Assembly: GCF_024347055.1 (NCBI RefSeq)
Contig: NZ_AP024896.1
Coordinates: forward strand, 62,001-126,000
DNA: 64,000 bases
Reading direction: 5' to 3'
From: Vibrio porteresiae DSM 19223
GTDB lineage: Bacteria > Pseudomonadota > Gammaproteobacteria > Enterobacterales > Vibrionaceae
The translations under genes and the position numbers were made by a program. The notes below the pieces were generated by a model that was not told the origin of the DNA, searched no databases, and was given only the letters and a program-made list of their open reading frames with translations. The stretch's first letter is position 1; each line of letters opens with the position of its first letter. Positions 51,036 to 59,190 of the stretch are shown here, piece by piece.

Positions 51036-52073
51036 TTAAGCCTCGATAGGTTGATTAATTTTAACGACCAGTTTGCCAAAGTTTTTCCCTTCCAATAAGC
51101 CCATAAAAGCTTCTGGAGCGGCAGCTAGGCCCTCAACCATTTGCTCTTTATATTGGATTTTTCCCTGTGCAACCCATTGTCCCATTTCTTGGGCAAACTC
51201 TGGGTAACGATGGCCGTAATCATCAAAAATGATGAAGCCTTGTACTTTTACGCGTTTGATGAGCAGCAAGCCCATGAGTTTTGATAGGCGATCTGGGCCT
51301 TCAGGTAGGCTAGTGGCGTTGTATTGAGACACTAAGCCACAAAGAGGAATACGTGCTTTAGCATTAAGTAAAGGCATCACTGCATCAAAGACTTTTCCGC
51401 CGACGTTCTCGAAGTAAACATCAATGCCTTGAGTACATGCAGCCGCTAAATCTTGCGCGAAAGTAGGAGACTTGTGGTCAATACACGCATCAAAACCTAA
51501 CACTTCTGTCGCGTAACGGCACTTCTCTTCACCACCTGCGATGCCAACCACGCGACAACCTTTGAGCTTGCCTATTTGCCCCACGGTTGCACCCACAGGT
51601 CCAGTTGCTGCTGCAACTACAATCGTTTCACCTTCTTGTGGGGCGCCAATGTCTAGCAGTCCCATATAGGCTGTGAAGCCTGGCATACCAAGAATTCCTA
51701 ATGCATAAGACGGCAGTTCTGGGTGATGACCTAATTTTAATAATCCTTCACCATTTGAAATGGAATAACCTTGCCAACCTGAATAAGACAACACCCATTC
51801 ACCGACAGAAAAATCATCATTTTTTGATTGCTCAACCTGACAAACGGTACCACCCACCATGGTTTCGTTTAGAGCAACGCCTTCTGCGTATGATTCAGCA
51901 TCACTCATGCGACCACGCATGTACGGGTCAAGAGATAAGTAGATCGTTCTAAGCAGAACTTCGCCTTCATTGATATCTCGAACGGGAGTGGATTCGAGAC
52001 GAAAGTTGGCTTGCGTTGGTGCACCAACAGGGCGAGATGCTAAAACGATGCGTTGATTTTGAATACTGCTCAT
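51036..52073 (-). CDS. NADPH-dependent reductase of the MDR family (CurA-like)
   Basis: A 345-residue medium-chain reductase related to E. coli CurA and to 2-alkenal reductases. It has LSLDPYMRGRM near residue 50, the nucleotide-binding AAATGPVGATVGQIGKLKG near 155-175, and YFENVGGKVFDAV. Zinc-ligand cysteines of classical alcohol dehydrogenases are absent, as expected for this group. It is in an operon with the GST behind a TAGAC-GTCTA operator and probably reduces reactive enones and aldehydes. Confidence 0.9.
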   Translation of the reverse strand: MSSIQNQRIVLASRPVGAPTQANFRLESTPVRDINEGEVLLRTIYLSLDPYMRGRMSDAESYAEGVALNETMVGGTVCQVEQSKNDDFSVGEWVLSYSGWQGYSISNGEGLLKLGHHPELPSYALGILGMPGFTAYMGLLDIGAPQEGETIVVAAATGPVGATVGQIGKLKGCRVVGIAGGEEKCRYATEVLGFDACIDHKSPTFAQDLAAACTQGIDVYFENVGGKVFDAVMPLLNAKARIPLCGLVSQYNATSLPEGPDRLSKLMGLLLIKRVKVQGFIIFDDYGHRYPEFAQEMGQWVAQGKIQYKEQMVEGLAAAPEAFMGLLEGKNFGKLVVKINQPIEA

Positions 52074-52090
52074 AAATGAGTCTCCTTTAT

Positions 52091-52105
52091 TAGACCGGTC
52101 GTCTA
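52091..52105. promoter_or_regulatory. NemR-type box before the curA-GST operon
   Basis: TAGACCGGTCGTCTA has 5-bp inverted arms (TAGAC/GTCTA). An almost identical copy lies upstream of the regulator at 52756. Confidence 0.8.
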
Positions 52106-52146
52106 GTTGTGTGGGGTAAAAAATCCGCTTTTCAGCGGATCAAAAT

Positions 52147-52734
52147 TTAATTACCGTTGAGCCATTGCTCAGTGGTTTGCAATGCCAGTTGTAAACTGGA
52201 ATCATCTTGGCGAATCTTATTCATTAAACAGGCTCCAATCCAAAGATCGTATAGCCGTTCAGCAATCAAAACACTCTCTTTGACATTGATATCTTTGGAT
52301 TTTATCCCTTGTTCAATACAATCAGCGATCATTGCAATAATCTTGTTAGTGCCTTTAAGAAACACTAACCGCATGGGTTCCGAAAGATCGGTGACTTCAC
52401 CAGCCAATTTGACGACTAAGCACTGCCCTTGATCACATTGATTACTGTTGTGTTCAGCCCAGTAATGCCAGTAGCGCATGATGCGTTGATAGAAATTGCC
52501 ATCTGAGTGGTAAAACAGGGCATCGAGTTTTTCGACATAGCGAGTGAAGTAATCTTCCAGCAACGCTTCGCCAAATTGTTCTTTAGATTGGAAATAATGA
52601 TAAAAGGATCCCTTGGGTACATCGGCATTCTTTAATAGCTCTGCCAGTCCCATCCCGGTGAATCCTTTTTTAGCGACAAGTTGATAGCCTACGTCGAGGA
52701 TATGTTGTCGAGTATCGAGTGTTTTACTGTTCAT
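52147..52734 (-). CDS. nemR: TetR-family electrophile-responsive regulator, NemR-like
   Basis: A 195-residue TetR regulator. The N-terminus closely follows NemR: KGFTGMGLAELLKNADVPKGSFYHYFQSKEQFGEALLE. The centre has GQCLVVKLAGEVTDLSEPMR, where the Cys aligns with the redox-sensing Cys of E. coli NemR. It should repress its own gene and the reductase/GST operon until modified by hypochlorite, methylglyoxal or quinones. The symbol is by resemblance; the partner genes differ from E. coli nemA-gloA. Confidence 0.8.
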   Translation of the reverse strand: MNSKTLDTRQHILDVGYQLVAKKGFTGMGLAELLKNADVPKGSFYHYFQSKEQFGEALLEDYFTRYVEKLDALFYHSDGNFYQRIMRYWHYWAEHNSNQCDQGQCLVVKLAGEVTDLSEPMRLVFLKGTNKIIAMIADCIEQGIKSKDINVKESVLIAERLYDLWIGACLMNKIRQDDSSLQLALQTTEQWLNGN

Positions 52735-52755
52735 GTGGGTTACTATAGTGGAAAA

Positions 52756-52770
52756 TAGACCAGTCGTCTA
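52756..52770. promoter_or_regulatory. NemR-type box upstream of the regulator
   Basis: TAGACCAGTCGTCTA differs from the 52091 box at one base. It lies 22 bp upstream of the regulator start, so autoregulation is likely. Confidence 0.8.
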
Positions 52771-52837
52771 GTCGAGTTTGATCAAAAGATCTCTTCCTGT
52801 TGAGAAAGAGATCTTAAGGTAAATCTGGCGACGTATG

Positions 52838-53551
52838 TTATTGCTGGGCTGGAATGTACCAAGATTGGAACAAGTATTCAGCCAAAATCTTTTTCTGTTG
52901 TCCCCATTGATCTGCAATACCGATGCCAATCCCAACTATCTTTCCTTGGGCATAAGGTGGTTGTTGTTGTAGCTTCTCGGCAAATTCGCTCAGCTTGGGA
53001 TTGGTTTCCTGTGCTAACAGCGTAAGGTGTGGTTCAAAATTTTGGAACACATTGGGACTGCCATAGCGGATAAAGGCTTGTTCTTTATTAGGATAGGATT
53101 TTGCCCAATCAGGTATAGCAGCAGACGTATCGCGTAATGGGGCAACGGCCAAAGTCACTTCATCTGCTAAGCGTTGCAGCTCTGTGGAATCGTCCACATT
53201 AATAAAAGCCCAATGATCGTTGGTGACGGTCGCTCCGTTGGCGGTAATCGGAAATGCCTGATGAGTCGTGGCAAGTTTTTCGATGATGCTTTTTATTTCT
53301 GCTTCTGCTTGTTTAGGAAAGGAAGTGAGGTAGAGCGTAATGTGAGTCGGTTTGCCTTGGTCATAGAAACTTTTCATTCCGTAGCTATTCAGGTTTTGGC
53401 TGGTGTCTTCTACGACATTGACTATCTCATTGGAGGGGATCGCAAAAATATCGATACTCTCTTGATTGGGGTTAGCAAAAATGGGGGCTGAAAAGCAAGC
53501 CGTAAGGGTGAAGGCAGGAATGGTAAACCGGGACGATCGGGAAAATAGCAT
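52838..53551 (-). CDS. Exported 2H-phosphoesterase-like protein
   Basis: A 237-residue protein with a signal peptide (about 1-26, cut near IFA-NP). It has two H-x-T/S motifs, H70-I-T72 in PTHITLYLT and H175-L-T177 in EPHLTLLA, the hallmark of 2H phosphoesterases (LigT, CPDase, AKAP-like). Such enzymes open cyclic phosphodiesters or cut 2'-5' bonds. Location outside the cytoplasm is unusual and points to an extracellular or periplasmic cyclic nucleotide or RNA end. The ligand is unknown. It is monocistronic. Confidence 0.8.
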   Translation of the reverse strand: MLFSRSSRFTIPAFTLTACFSAPIFANPNQESIDIFAIPSNEIVNVVEDTSQNLNSYGMKSFYDQGKPTHITLYLTSFPKQAEAEIKSIIEKLATTHQAFPITANGATVTNDHWAFINVDDSTELQRLADEVTLAVAPLRDTSAAIPDWAKSYPNKEQAFIRYGSPNVFQNFEPHLTLLAQETNPKLSEFAEKLQQQPPYAQGKIVGIGIGIADQWGQQKKILAEYLFQSWYIPAQQ

Positions 53552-53706
53552 GACAAAATATCTCTCTTACTCAATGCATGGATTCTTATGCATCATATTG
53601 AACTATCTGGATTGACGTAAGAGTAATCGATTCCTTTTCTTGGTTTATTATTCTGAGATAATTATTTATCAACTAGTTGTTACATAAGACATTTCTAAAT
53701 AACCTG

Positions 53707-54921
53707 TCATTGAATGCGAAGCTTAGCTATACGTAAGTTTTGCTCTTGGATCCGCAGTGTTAGCGTGTGTTCACCTGGAGATATTGTCTTGTGCGTGGAG
53801 AGATTGAACCATGTTGGCGAAGTGGCTTTGGGTAGCACCGCAAGCTGCCAAGTTTCATCATCCATTTTGTACTCCACATTGGTTTTATCTTGGCTTTTAT
53901 AATTGAGAGCAACCGATGCTGAGCGAGATATCTCGCTGGTAAAAGCAAATTCCGTTGTTGCTCCTCTTTCACCGTTAAGCAAGATAGTGGTAGATGAGTT
54001 ATCGACTTGGTGGTGAAATCCACGTAGCCGCTGTGCTTGGAATGAATTAATTGTAAAAGGAATCTTATAAAGAGAGTTAGTGTTGGGTAGCTGAGTATAG
54101 AGCTCACCTAAAGGATTCCAATGATTTCCAGTGAGCAAATCAGCTTGCCGTGGTTGTGCAACCTTTCCACTGCGAGCAACAAACCACGCGTAGCGAAAAA
54201 CAAACGGTTGTTCTTCTAGCCAACGTACCGTTTCTGCCATAAAGTCCATCTGCTGTGATTGGGTTTCTTTGCGTTTACCTAAATTGAGATTCCATTCGGT
54301 TAGCCAAATAGGTTTTTGATAACGCTGGTAAAATTTACTGACATAACGTTTCACCGCTTCAGGGGTACTCATATAACTGTGTACGGCGAGATAATCCACC
54401 CGACAGTGAGGACACTCTGCAAAGAAGCTGTCTAGATAAGCAAACGGGCTACTATCTTGTTTGGTACCTGGAATATCAACATCTCCTGGGCTGTAGTTAA
54501 CGGCGGGAGCAATAATTTTAAGATGGTATTGATCGGCGATGGTTTCGATCTTTGGCCATAACTTTGCCGCTTGTTTAGGCGTTAAGTTGGCTTGATGACG
54601 AAAATTAGGTTCGTTGAAAGCTAATAGGTATTTTACTTTGGGGTGATGGCTCAAATATTGACGCAATCTTTTCTCGTTAAAGTTGCCTCCCCAAACCATG
54701 GGGACAAACTCTGGAGCATTCGCCACTTTATCGACTGCAAGCCAGCCATCAGGAGCGACTTTCCAGTTGTAATACCAAGCGACATTATTGGAGAGCAGCT
54801 CTACATCTGAAGCGGAAGGCCTTGCAATACCAATGCCGCGCTTATCGGAAAGAGCGGCACTGGCCGTAATAGGCAGTAGGCTTGCAATTAAAGCCAGACG
54901 CGCTGCGTATCTTAAAGTCAT
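53707..54921 (-). CDS. Secreted glycoside hydrolase, GH128-like (beta-1,3-glucanase)
   Basis: A 404-residue exported TIM-barrel enzyme with a signal peptide (about 1-23). The likely acid/base is Glu104 in AFNEPNF and the likely nucleophile is Glu209 in WLTEWN, the layout of the Asl1/GH128 group acting on beta-1,3-glucans. A C-terminal beta-sandwich (about 285-404) looks like a carbohydrate-binding module. The start at 54921 follows GGAAGGAG; an in-frame ATG at 54960 is less likely. It may degrade algal laminarin. Confidence 0.85.
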   Translation of the reverse strand: MTLRYAARLALIASLLPITASAALSDKRGIGIARPSASDVELLSNNVAWYYNWKVAPDGWLAVDKVANAPEFVPMVWGGNFNEKRLRQYLSHHPKVKYLLAFNEPNFRHQANLTPKQAAKLWPKIETIADQYHLKIIAPAVNYSPGDVDIPGTKQDSSPFAYLDSFFAECPHCRVDYLAVHSYMSTPEAVKRYVSKFYQRYQKPIWLTEWNLNLGKRKETQSQQMDFMAETVRWLEEQPFVFRYAWFVARSGKVAQPRQADLLTGNHWNPLGELYTQLPNTNSLYKIPFTINSFQAQRLRGFHHQVDNSSTTILLNGERGATTEFAFTSEISRSASVALNYKSQDKTNVEYKMDDETWQLAVLPKATSPTWFNLSTHKTISPGEHTLTLRIQEQNLRIAKLRIQ

Positions 54922-55061
54922 CCCTTTGCTCCTTCCCTGCATCTCTTCGCTCGTCAACATACCTGGCCATATCGTTCTTACAGCACTCGATACAGAATAA
55001 GGTTTAAAAATGAGATGCTTGTCAGGAGTTTGTTACGCTTACTGGTGTTTGTCTATCGATT

Positions 55062-56765
55062 TTAAAAATCGGGCTTAGCGCAAAACGTCATCAGTTCACG
55101 AGTATAGGGATGAGTGAAACTCAACTGCTCTGCATGCAAATGCAGTCTATTGGCTTTCGTGCCGTACAAGTCATCACCTTTAATTGGCAAGTTGAGTCCA
55201 TCATGGTGCGCGCAATGCACACGTAGCTGGTGGGTGCGGCCGGTATGTGGGTAAAGGTTCACACGACTTGAACCATCACTCTCTTGCGCGATACATTCCC
55301 AAGTGGTTAGAGCGGGTTTACCGTGTTCGACACAGACAATTTGGCGTGGTCTATCATCAAGGTCACCTCGCAGTGGTAACGTGATTTCACCGTGTGTTTC
55401 GTTTAATTTTCCGCTCAGTACCGCCACGTAACGCTTTTTCACTTGACGTGTGATGAACTGCTTTTGCAGTTGTTTGTTAGCACGTTTAGTCAGTGCAAAT
55501 ACCAGTAAACCGGAGGTCGACATATCCAAACGGTGCAATACAAACAGTCCTTCTTTATCGGCGAACTGTTCTGCAAGGCGAGTTGCCACTGAGTCTTTGA
55601 TATGGACTCCGGGCACGGAAAGTAACCCAGCGGGTTTGTTGACAACAACAATTGCTTCATCTTGATAAATGATGTCAATTTCTTTGTCTTGAGCTGGATT
55701 TTGTAATAACGGATTATCATCCAACTCTAATCCTGCGAGCATATGCGAAAGAATCGGGAAACACTTGTTTTGGCAAGCAGGATAGTACTTTTGATGCTGG
55801 CGAATTTCTGATTTTGGCGATTTTCCCCACCAAAATTCAGCCATACAAATCGGGGTAAGTTGATGTTGAAACGCATATTGCAACAACTTAGGCGCAGCAC
55901 ATTCACCTGATCCAGCCGGAGGTGTTAATTTGGGAAAAGCAGCAAAAATGTCTAACAGGGATTTCTCATCGCCAGCCTCATTGAGAAAACGATACTGTTC
56001 AAACAGATGCTGCTGCAGCCGAGCAGAACGATCTTTCCGCTCCTGTTTTAACGCTAAGAGCTGGTTTTCGAATGCCTCAATGTCGGCTCGAACATCATCT
56101 TGGCTTTGTTGCCACTGGCTTTTTAGGTCCTGCTGCCGACGTTTTTCCAGCACGCTTTCACGAGCCAGTTGTTCAAGACGTTGTTCATTTTGCAGACTGT
56201 GTTCACTATTCGCGATGACTTCGCGCTCAGCTTTACGAGCTTTTCTTTGCTCAATAATCGATAAACGTAAAGCTTCTATCTCTTGCTGAGCTTGGGTTTC
56301 AAGTTCGTGTCGTTGCTGTTTCAACTGATCCAGTTTTGGGCTTTGTTCTAACGACTTTACCTGATGGTTAATCACGGCAATTTCATCGGCTTTTTGACGA
56401 AATAGAGTCGCATCTGCAAGGCGATCGTAAACTGGAGGAACAAATCCTGGTTGGATTAGCTTATCCGCAAGTAATCCAGAGAATGCCGCCAAATATCCCA
56501 GCACTCCTTGAGAGTTTTGCACCACCAGTACACCAAACATTTTGCCATTGGCTTCATCGCTGTTGTTATCTAAGTGGCCTTCATGATCTAAGCCAAAGGG
56601 ATGTGACCAATCGGTTTGCTCAAGCAAATATTGTTGCAGCTGTTTAGCGGCAATTTCGCAAAGTGGATGCGGTTCATAACAAAACGGATAGGTAAATCTG
56701 TCCGGTAGTGCGATCGCTGAAACATCAGATTGGAAAGGCGTGAAACAGGTGTTGTTATATTGCAT
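55062..56765 (-). CDS. RluA-family pseudouridine synthase with long N-terminal extension
   Basis: A 567-residue protein, about twice the usual size for the family. The C-terminal synthase domain (about 360-567) has HRLDMSTSGL with catalytic Asp414, NKPAGLLSVPG and HTGRTHQLRVH. The N-terminal 350 residues hold a globular part (1-120), a highly charged coiled coil (about 123-255) and a Cys-containing region (GECAAP; YYPACQNKCFP). It should modify uridine in 23S rRNA or tRNA. The role of the extension is unknown. Similar long forms are known in vibrios. Confidence 0.88.
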   Translation of the reverse strand: MQYNNTCFTPFQSDVSAIALPDRFTYPFCYEPHPLCEIAAKQLQQYLLEQTDWSHPFGLDHEGHLDNNSDEANGKMFGVLVVQNSQGVLGYLAAFSGLLADKLIQPGFVPPVYDRLADATLFRQKADEIAVINHQVKSLEQSPKLDQLKQQRHELETQAQQEIEALRLSIIEQRKARKAEREVIANSEHSLQNEQRLEQLARESVLEKRRQQDLKSQWQQSQDDVRADIEAFENQLLALKQERKDRSARLQQHLFEQYRFLNEAGDEKSLLDIFAAFPKLTPPAGSGECAAPKLLQYAFQHQLTPICMAEFWWGKSPKSEIRQHQKYYPACQNKCFPILSHMLAGLELDDNPLLQNPAQDKEIDIIYQDEAIVVVNKPAGLLSVPGVHIKDSVATRLAEQFADKEGLFVLHRLDMSTSGLLVFALTKRANKQLQKQFITRQVKKRYVAVLSGKLNETHGEITLPLRGDLDDRPRQIVCVEHGKPALTTWECIAQESDGSSRVNLYPHTGRTHQLRVHCAHHDGLNLPIKGDDLYGTKANRLHLHAEQLSFTHPYTRELMTFCAKPDF

Positions 56766-56858
56766 GGCGTAATAGTAGGCACTGGTGGTTTAAACGCTGG
56801 CATTGTACCGATGCAAGATCGAAATGCCAGAGGATTTAAATTTATCGTTTGGCGACTT

Positions 56859-56909
56859 TACTTTGATTATCAAACTAACTAGACTTTGGAAAATTTGATA
56901 ATCAAAGTA
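56859..56909. promoter_or_regulatory. Two TTTGATWATCAAA boxes, likely MarR operators
   Basis: TACTTTGATTATCAAA (56859-56874) and TTTGATAATCAAAGTA (56894-56909) are exact reverse complements with a 19-bp spacer. Each also contains its own 13-bp palindrome TTTGATWATCAAA. They end 7 bp before the exporter start codon. Confidence 0.85.
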
Positions 56910-56916
56910 ATTAACT

Positions 56917-57867
56917 ATGACTACTTCGCTTTGTTCGAAATCACATACCTTTTCGTATAGTAATACCGAAGGGGAAAAGCAAACCTTCTATGTTTTGTTA
57001 TTGACTGTCATTACCATGGCCGTGGAGATAACGGCTGGCTCTCTATTTGGTTCTATGGCTCTTCTGGCAGACGGTTGGCACATGGGCACACACGCAGCGG
57101 CTTTCTGTATCACTCTCTTTGCACTGCGTTATTCACGCAAAAATCAGGACTCTCGTCTTTACTCTTTTGGTACTGGCAAAGTAAGCGTATTGGGAGGGTT
57201 TACTAGCGCGATAGGATTAGAAATTGTCGCCTTACTCATGGTGGTGGAATCGATCCATCGTTTGTTTAGTCCGCAAACTATCGAATTTAATGAAGCAATT
57301 TTTGTTGCCGTGATTGGCTTGACAGTCAACATACTGAGTATGTTTCTGCTGCATGACCATCATGACCATCATGACCATCATGACCATCATGACCATCATG
57401 ACCATCATGACCATCACTCTGAACACGAGCATGAACACCACCATGAAGACCACAACATTAAGGCAGCGTACATGCATGTTTTGGCGGACGCGTTAACTTC
57501 GGTATTAGCGATTGTAGCTTTGATTGTGGGCAAATATCTGGGGTGGGTGTGGCTTGACCCTGTGATGGGCATTGTTGGAGCCTTGGTGATCACGAAATGG
57601 GCCTGGGGGCTTGTTCGTCAAACCTCACCGATTTTGCTTGATGCCCAAGTCGATGAAAAATATGAACAACGTATTTTGCAAAAAATCACCCAGAGTGGGG
57701 CAACAGTCAAGGACTTACATATGTGGAAAGTCAGTGCTAACCACTATGCAGCCATGATGACATTGACTTCACGTGATGGAAAGGATGTCGCCTTTTTTAG
57801 ACACGAGCTGGAAGAATTTGATAAGATCAGCCACTTAACAATTGAGGTACAGCCATTAGGCAGGTAA
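56917..57867 (+). CDS. dmeF: Cation diffusion facilitator, DmeF-like metal exporter
   Basis: A 316-residue inner-membrane exporter of divalent metals (Co, Ni, Zn, Fe). It has about six helices, with ADGWHMGTH in helix 2 and HVLADALTSVLA in helix 5 supplying Asp/His metal ligands, and a short cytoplasmic C-terminal domain. A His-rich loop at about 146-180 includes seven exact HDH units encoded by a 9-bp repeat. It is the first gene of an operon with a MarR regulator 2 bp downstream and two operator boxes upstream. Confidence 0.9.
   Translation: MTTSLCSKSHTFSYSNTEGEKQTFYVLLLTVITMAVEITAGSLFGSMALLADGWHMGTHAAAFCITLFALRYSRKNQDSRLYSFGTGKVSVLGGFTSAIGLEIVALLMVVESIHRLFSPQTIEFNEAIFVAVIGLTVNILSMFLLHDHHDHHDHHDHHDHHDHHDHHSEHEHEHHHEDHNIKAAYMHVLADALTSVLAIVALIVGKYLGWVWLDPVMGIVGALVITKWAWGLVRQTSPILLDAQVDEKYEQRILQKITQSGATVKDLHMWKVSANHYAAMMTLTSRDGKDVAFFRHELEEFDKISHLTIEVQPLGR
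57352..57414 (+). repeat. Seven perfect CATGACCAT units inside dmeF
   Basis: Seven identical 9-bp units encode His-Asp-His each time. Because the unit is a multiple of three, gain or loss of copies keeps the frame, so loop length may vary between strains. Confidence 0.95.
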
Positions 57868-57869
57868 AA

Positions 57870-58286
57870 ATGCAGCAATTAGCCGACTTAAACAATTTGC
57901 TTACTGAGTTCTACGACAAGATGTCGTCGTGGGAGCAAGCGGTCGTAAAAGAGACCCAATTCTCTCTTGCACAAGTTCATACCCTAGAAGTTTTGGGAAG
58001 CCATGGAGCGATGCGTATGAAAGAGTTGGCTAATCGTCTTGGCATAACTACCGGAACATTGACTGTACAAGTGGATAAGCTTGTCAAAGCTGGCCTGATT
58101 GAACGCCACTCTTTAGAAGGCGACCGCCGTTCAATTTTGGTTGAGCTAACAGAGGCAGGTCATCAGGTATTTCAAACACATAATGTTTTGCATCTTCAGT
58201 TAACGGAAGATCTTACTCGGCATTTCACGCCTGAGCAGCAACAAGCATTGAGCGAAATGCTACGCAAAATGAACCAAGAGTTCTAA
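57870..58286 (+). CDS. MarR-family regulator of the metal exporter operon
   Basis: A 138-residue winged-helix protein. The recognition region is MRMKELANRLGITTGTLTVQVDKL and the wing is SLEGDRRSILVELTEAG. It follows the exporter by 2 bp, so the two are co-transcribed. The paired TTTGATWATCAAA boxes upstream are the likely autoregulatory site. Whether it responds to metal directly cannot be read from the sequence. Confidence 0.9.
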   Translation: MQQLADLNNLLTEFYDKMSSWEQAVVKETQFSLAQVHTLEVLGSHGAMRMKELANRLGITTGTLTVQVDKLVKAGLIERHSLEGDRRSILVELTEAGHQVFQTHNVLHLQLTEDLTRHFTPEQQQALSEMLRKMNQEF

Positions 58287-59033
58287 TCCCCTTCCTTTTG
58301 TTTTGTCACAGTTCACTTTTGAATAGAGTGGACTTGTGACATACGTCATTTCTATAAGCCAAATTTGATAGTAAGTCATACATGTTGATGATGCGTGACG
58401 AATGGTCTTTGTTATACACCTCCTATTCATTATCTGAATGGTTATTTGATTAAACGTCATTGCGCTATATTTTATGGTTAAATGTGATATTCCTCCATTT
58501 GCTAATCTTCTATTTGTCAGGTTTTTGTCAAATTAGTGATCTTGTGTCAGGAGAATGTTTAGTTCTGTAGAAATATTGCAGTAACACTTAAGAGGTGTTT
58601 CTAAGAATAGCAGGTAAATATTTGCTCATTTTATATTTATTTAAAATACTGAAATCGAAATAAATAATTAAGTTCTGACAATAAAATTACAAAGTAAAAA
58701 AATAGTCAAAACTGAGTATTTGGAATATCTGTCTCAAAATTTATATATTACCTTAAATGAAGTGATTATTTTTTGATGATTTTGATCCATTATGTGTCCT
58801 CGTTACTTAGTGGAACTATTTATCTCGAAAGGTAAATGAAATCGATGACCAACTATGACTAAAAAGACTTGGCATTGAGGTGAATTAAGTAGAGTAAACA
58901 AAGTTGTGGTTCAGATAGTTGCATGGCTAGGCAGCGCTGAATCGCACCAATGAGGCAAACATCAGTACGATGGATTTGCCATTGCTAGATACCAATCTCA
59001 CATATTGAAAACAAAGGCTTACGGAGAATTGAT
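58287..59033. other. A/T-rich gene-free region before the T6SS
   Basis: About 750 bp with no credible gene. It should hold promoters for the genes downstream. A search by eye for a sigma-54 -24/-12 element, common in vibrio T6SS clusters, found none convincing. Confidence 0.45.
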
Positions 59034-59096
59034 ATGAGCAACATCAGAGCATGGCGTAACGATAACGCCCTGAGCTACAAAGTAAAATTCGGTTAG
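59034..59096 (+). CDS. Candidate 20-residue small ORF upstream of the T6SS
   Basis: ATG at 59034 begins a 20-codon frame (MSNIRAWRND...) ending TAG at 59094-59096. GGAG sits seven bases before the ATG, one of the better ribosome sites in the region. The peptide is basic, with no hydrophobic segment. It could be a short leader peptide, a small protein or chance. It is the only small frame in this gap with a strong start. Confidence 0.4.
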   Translation: MSNIRAWRNDNALSYKVKFG

Positions 59097-59190
59097 AAAA
59101 TCGGCTTTCATACAAACCCGAAACGACGATATACCTACGGTAAGTTGTCGTAAACAGAGAAGATTTTCGTATTAACTGAAGGTGAATGTA

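Noticed and set aside
54922..54960. 13-residue extension of the GH128-like enzyme
   Set aside because: It would hide the ribosome site GGAAGGAG and disturb the signal peptide.
57352..57414. CRISPR-like short repeat
   Set aside because: 9-bp units without spacers, in frame inside a coding gene.
57232..57477. Minus-strand frame with long Met/Val repeats
   Set aside because: It is the antisense reading of the 9-bp His-Asp-His repeat in dmeF.
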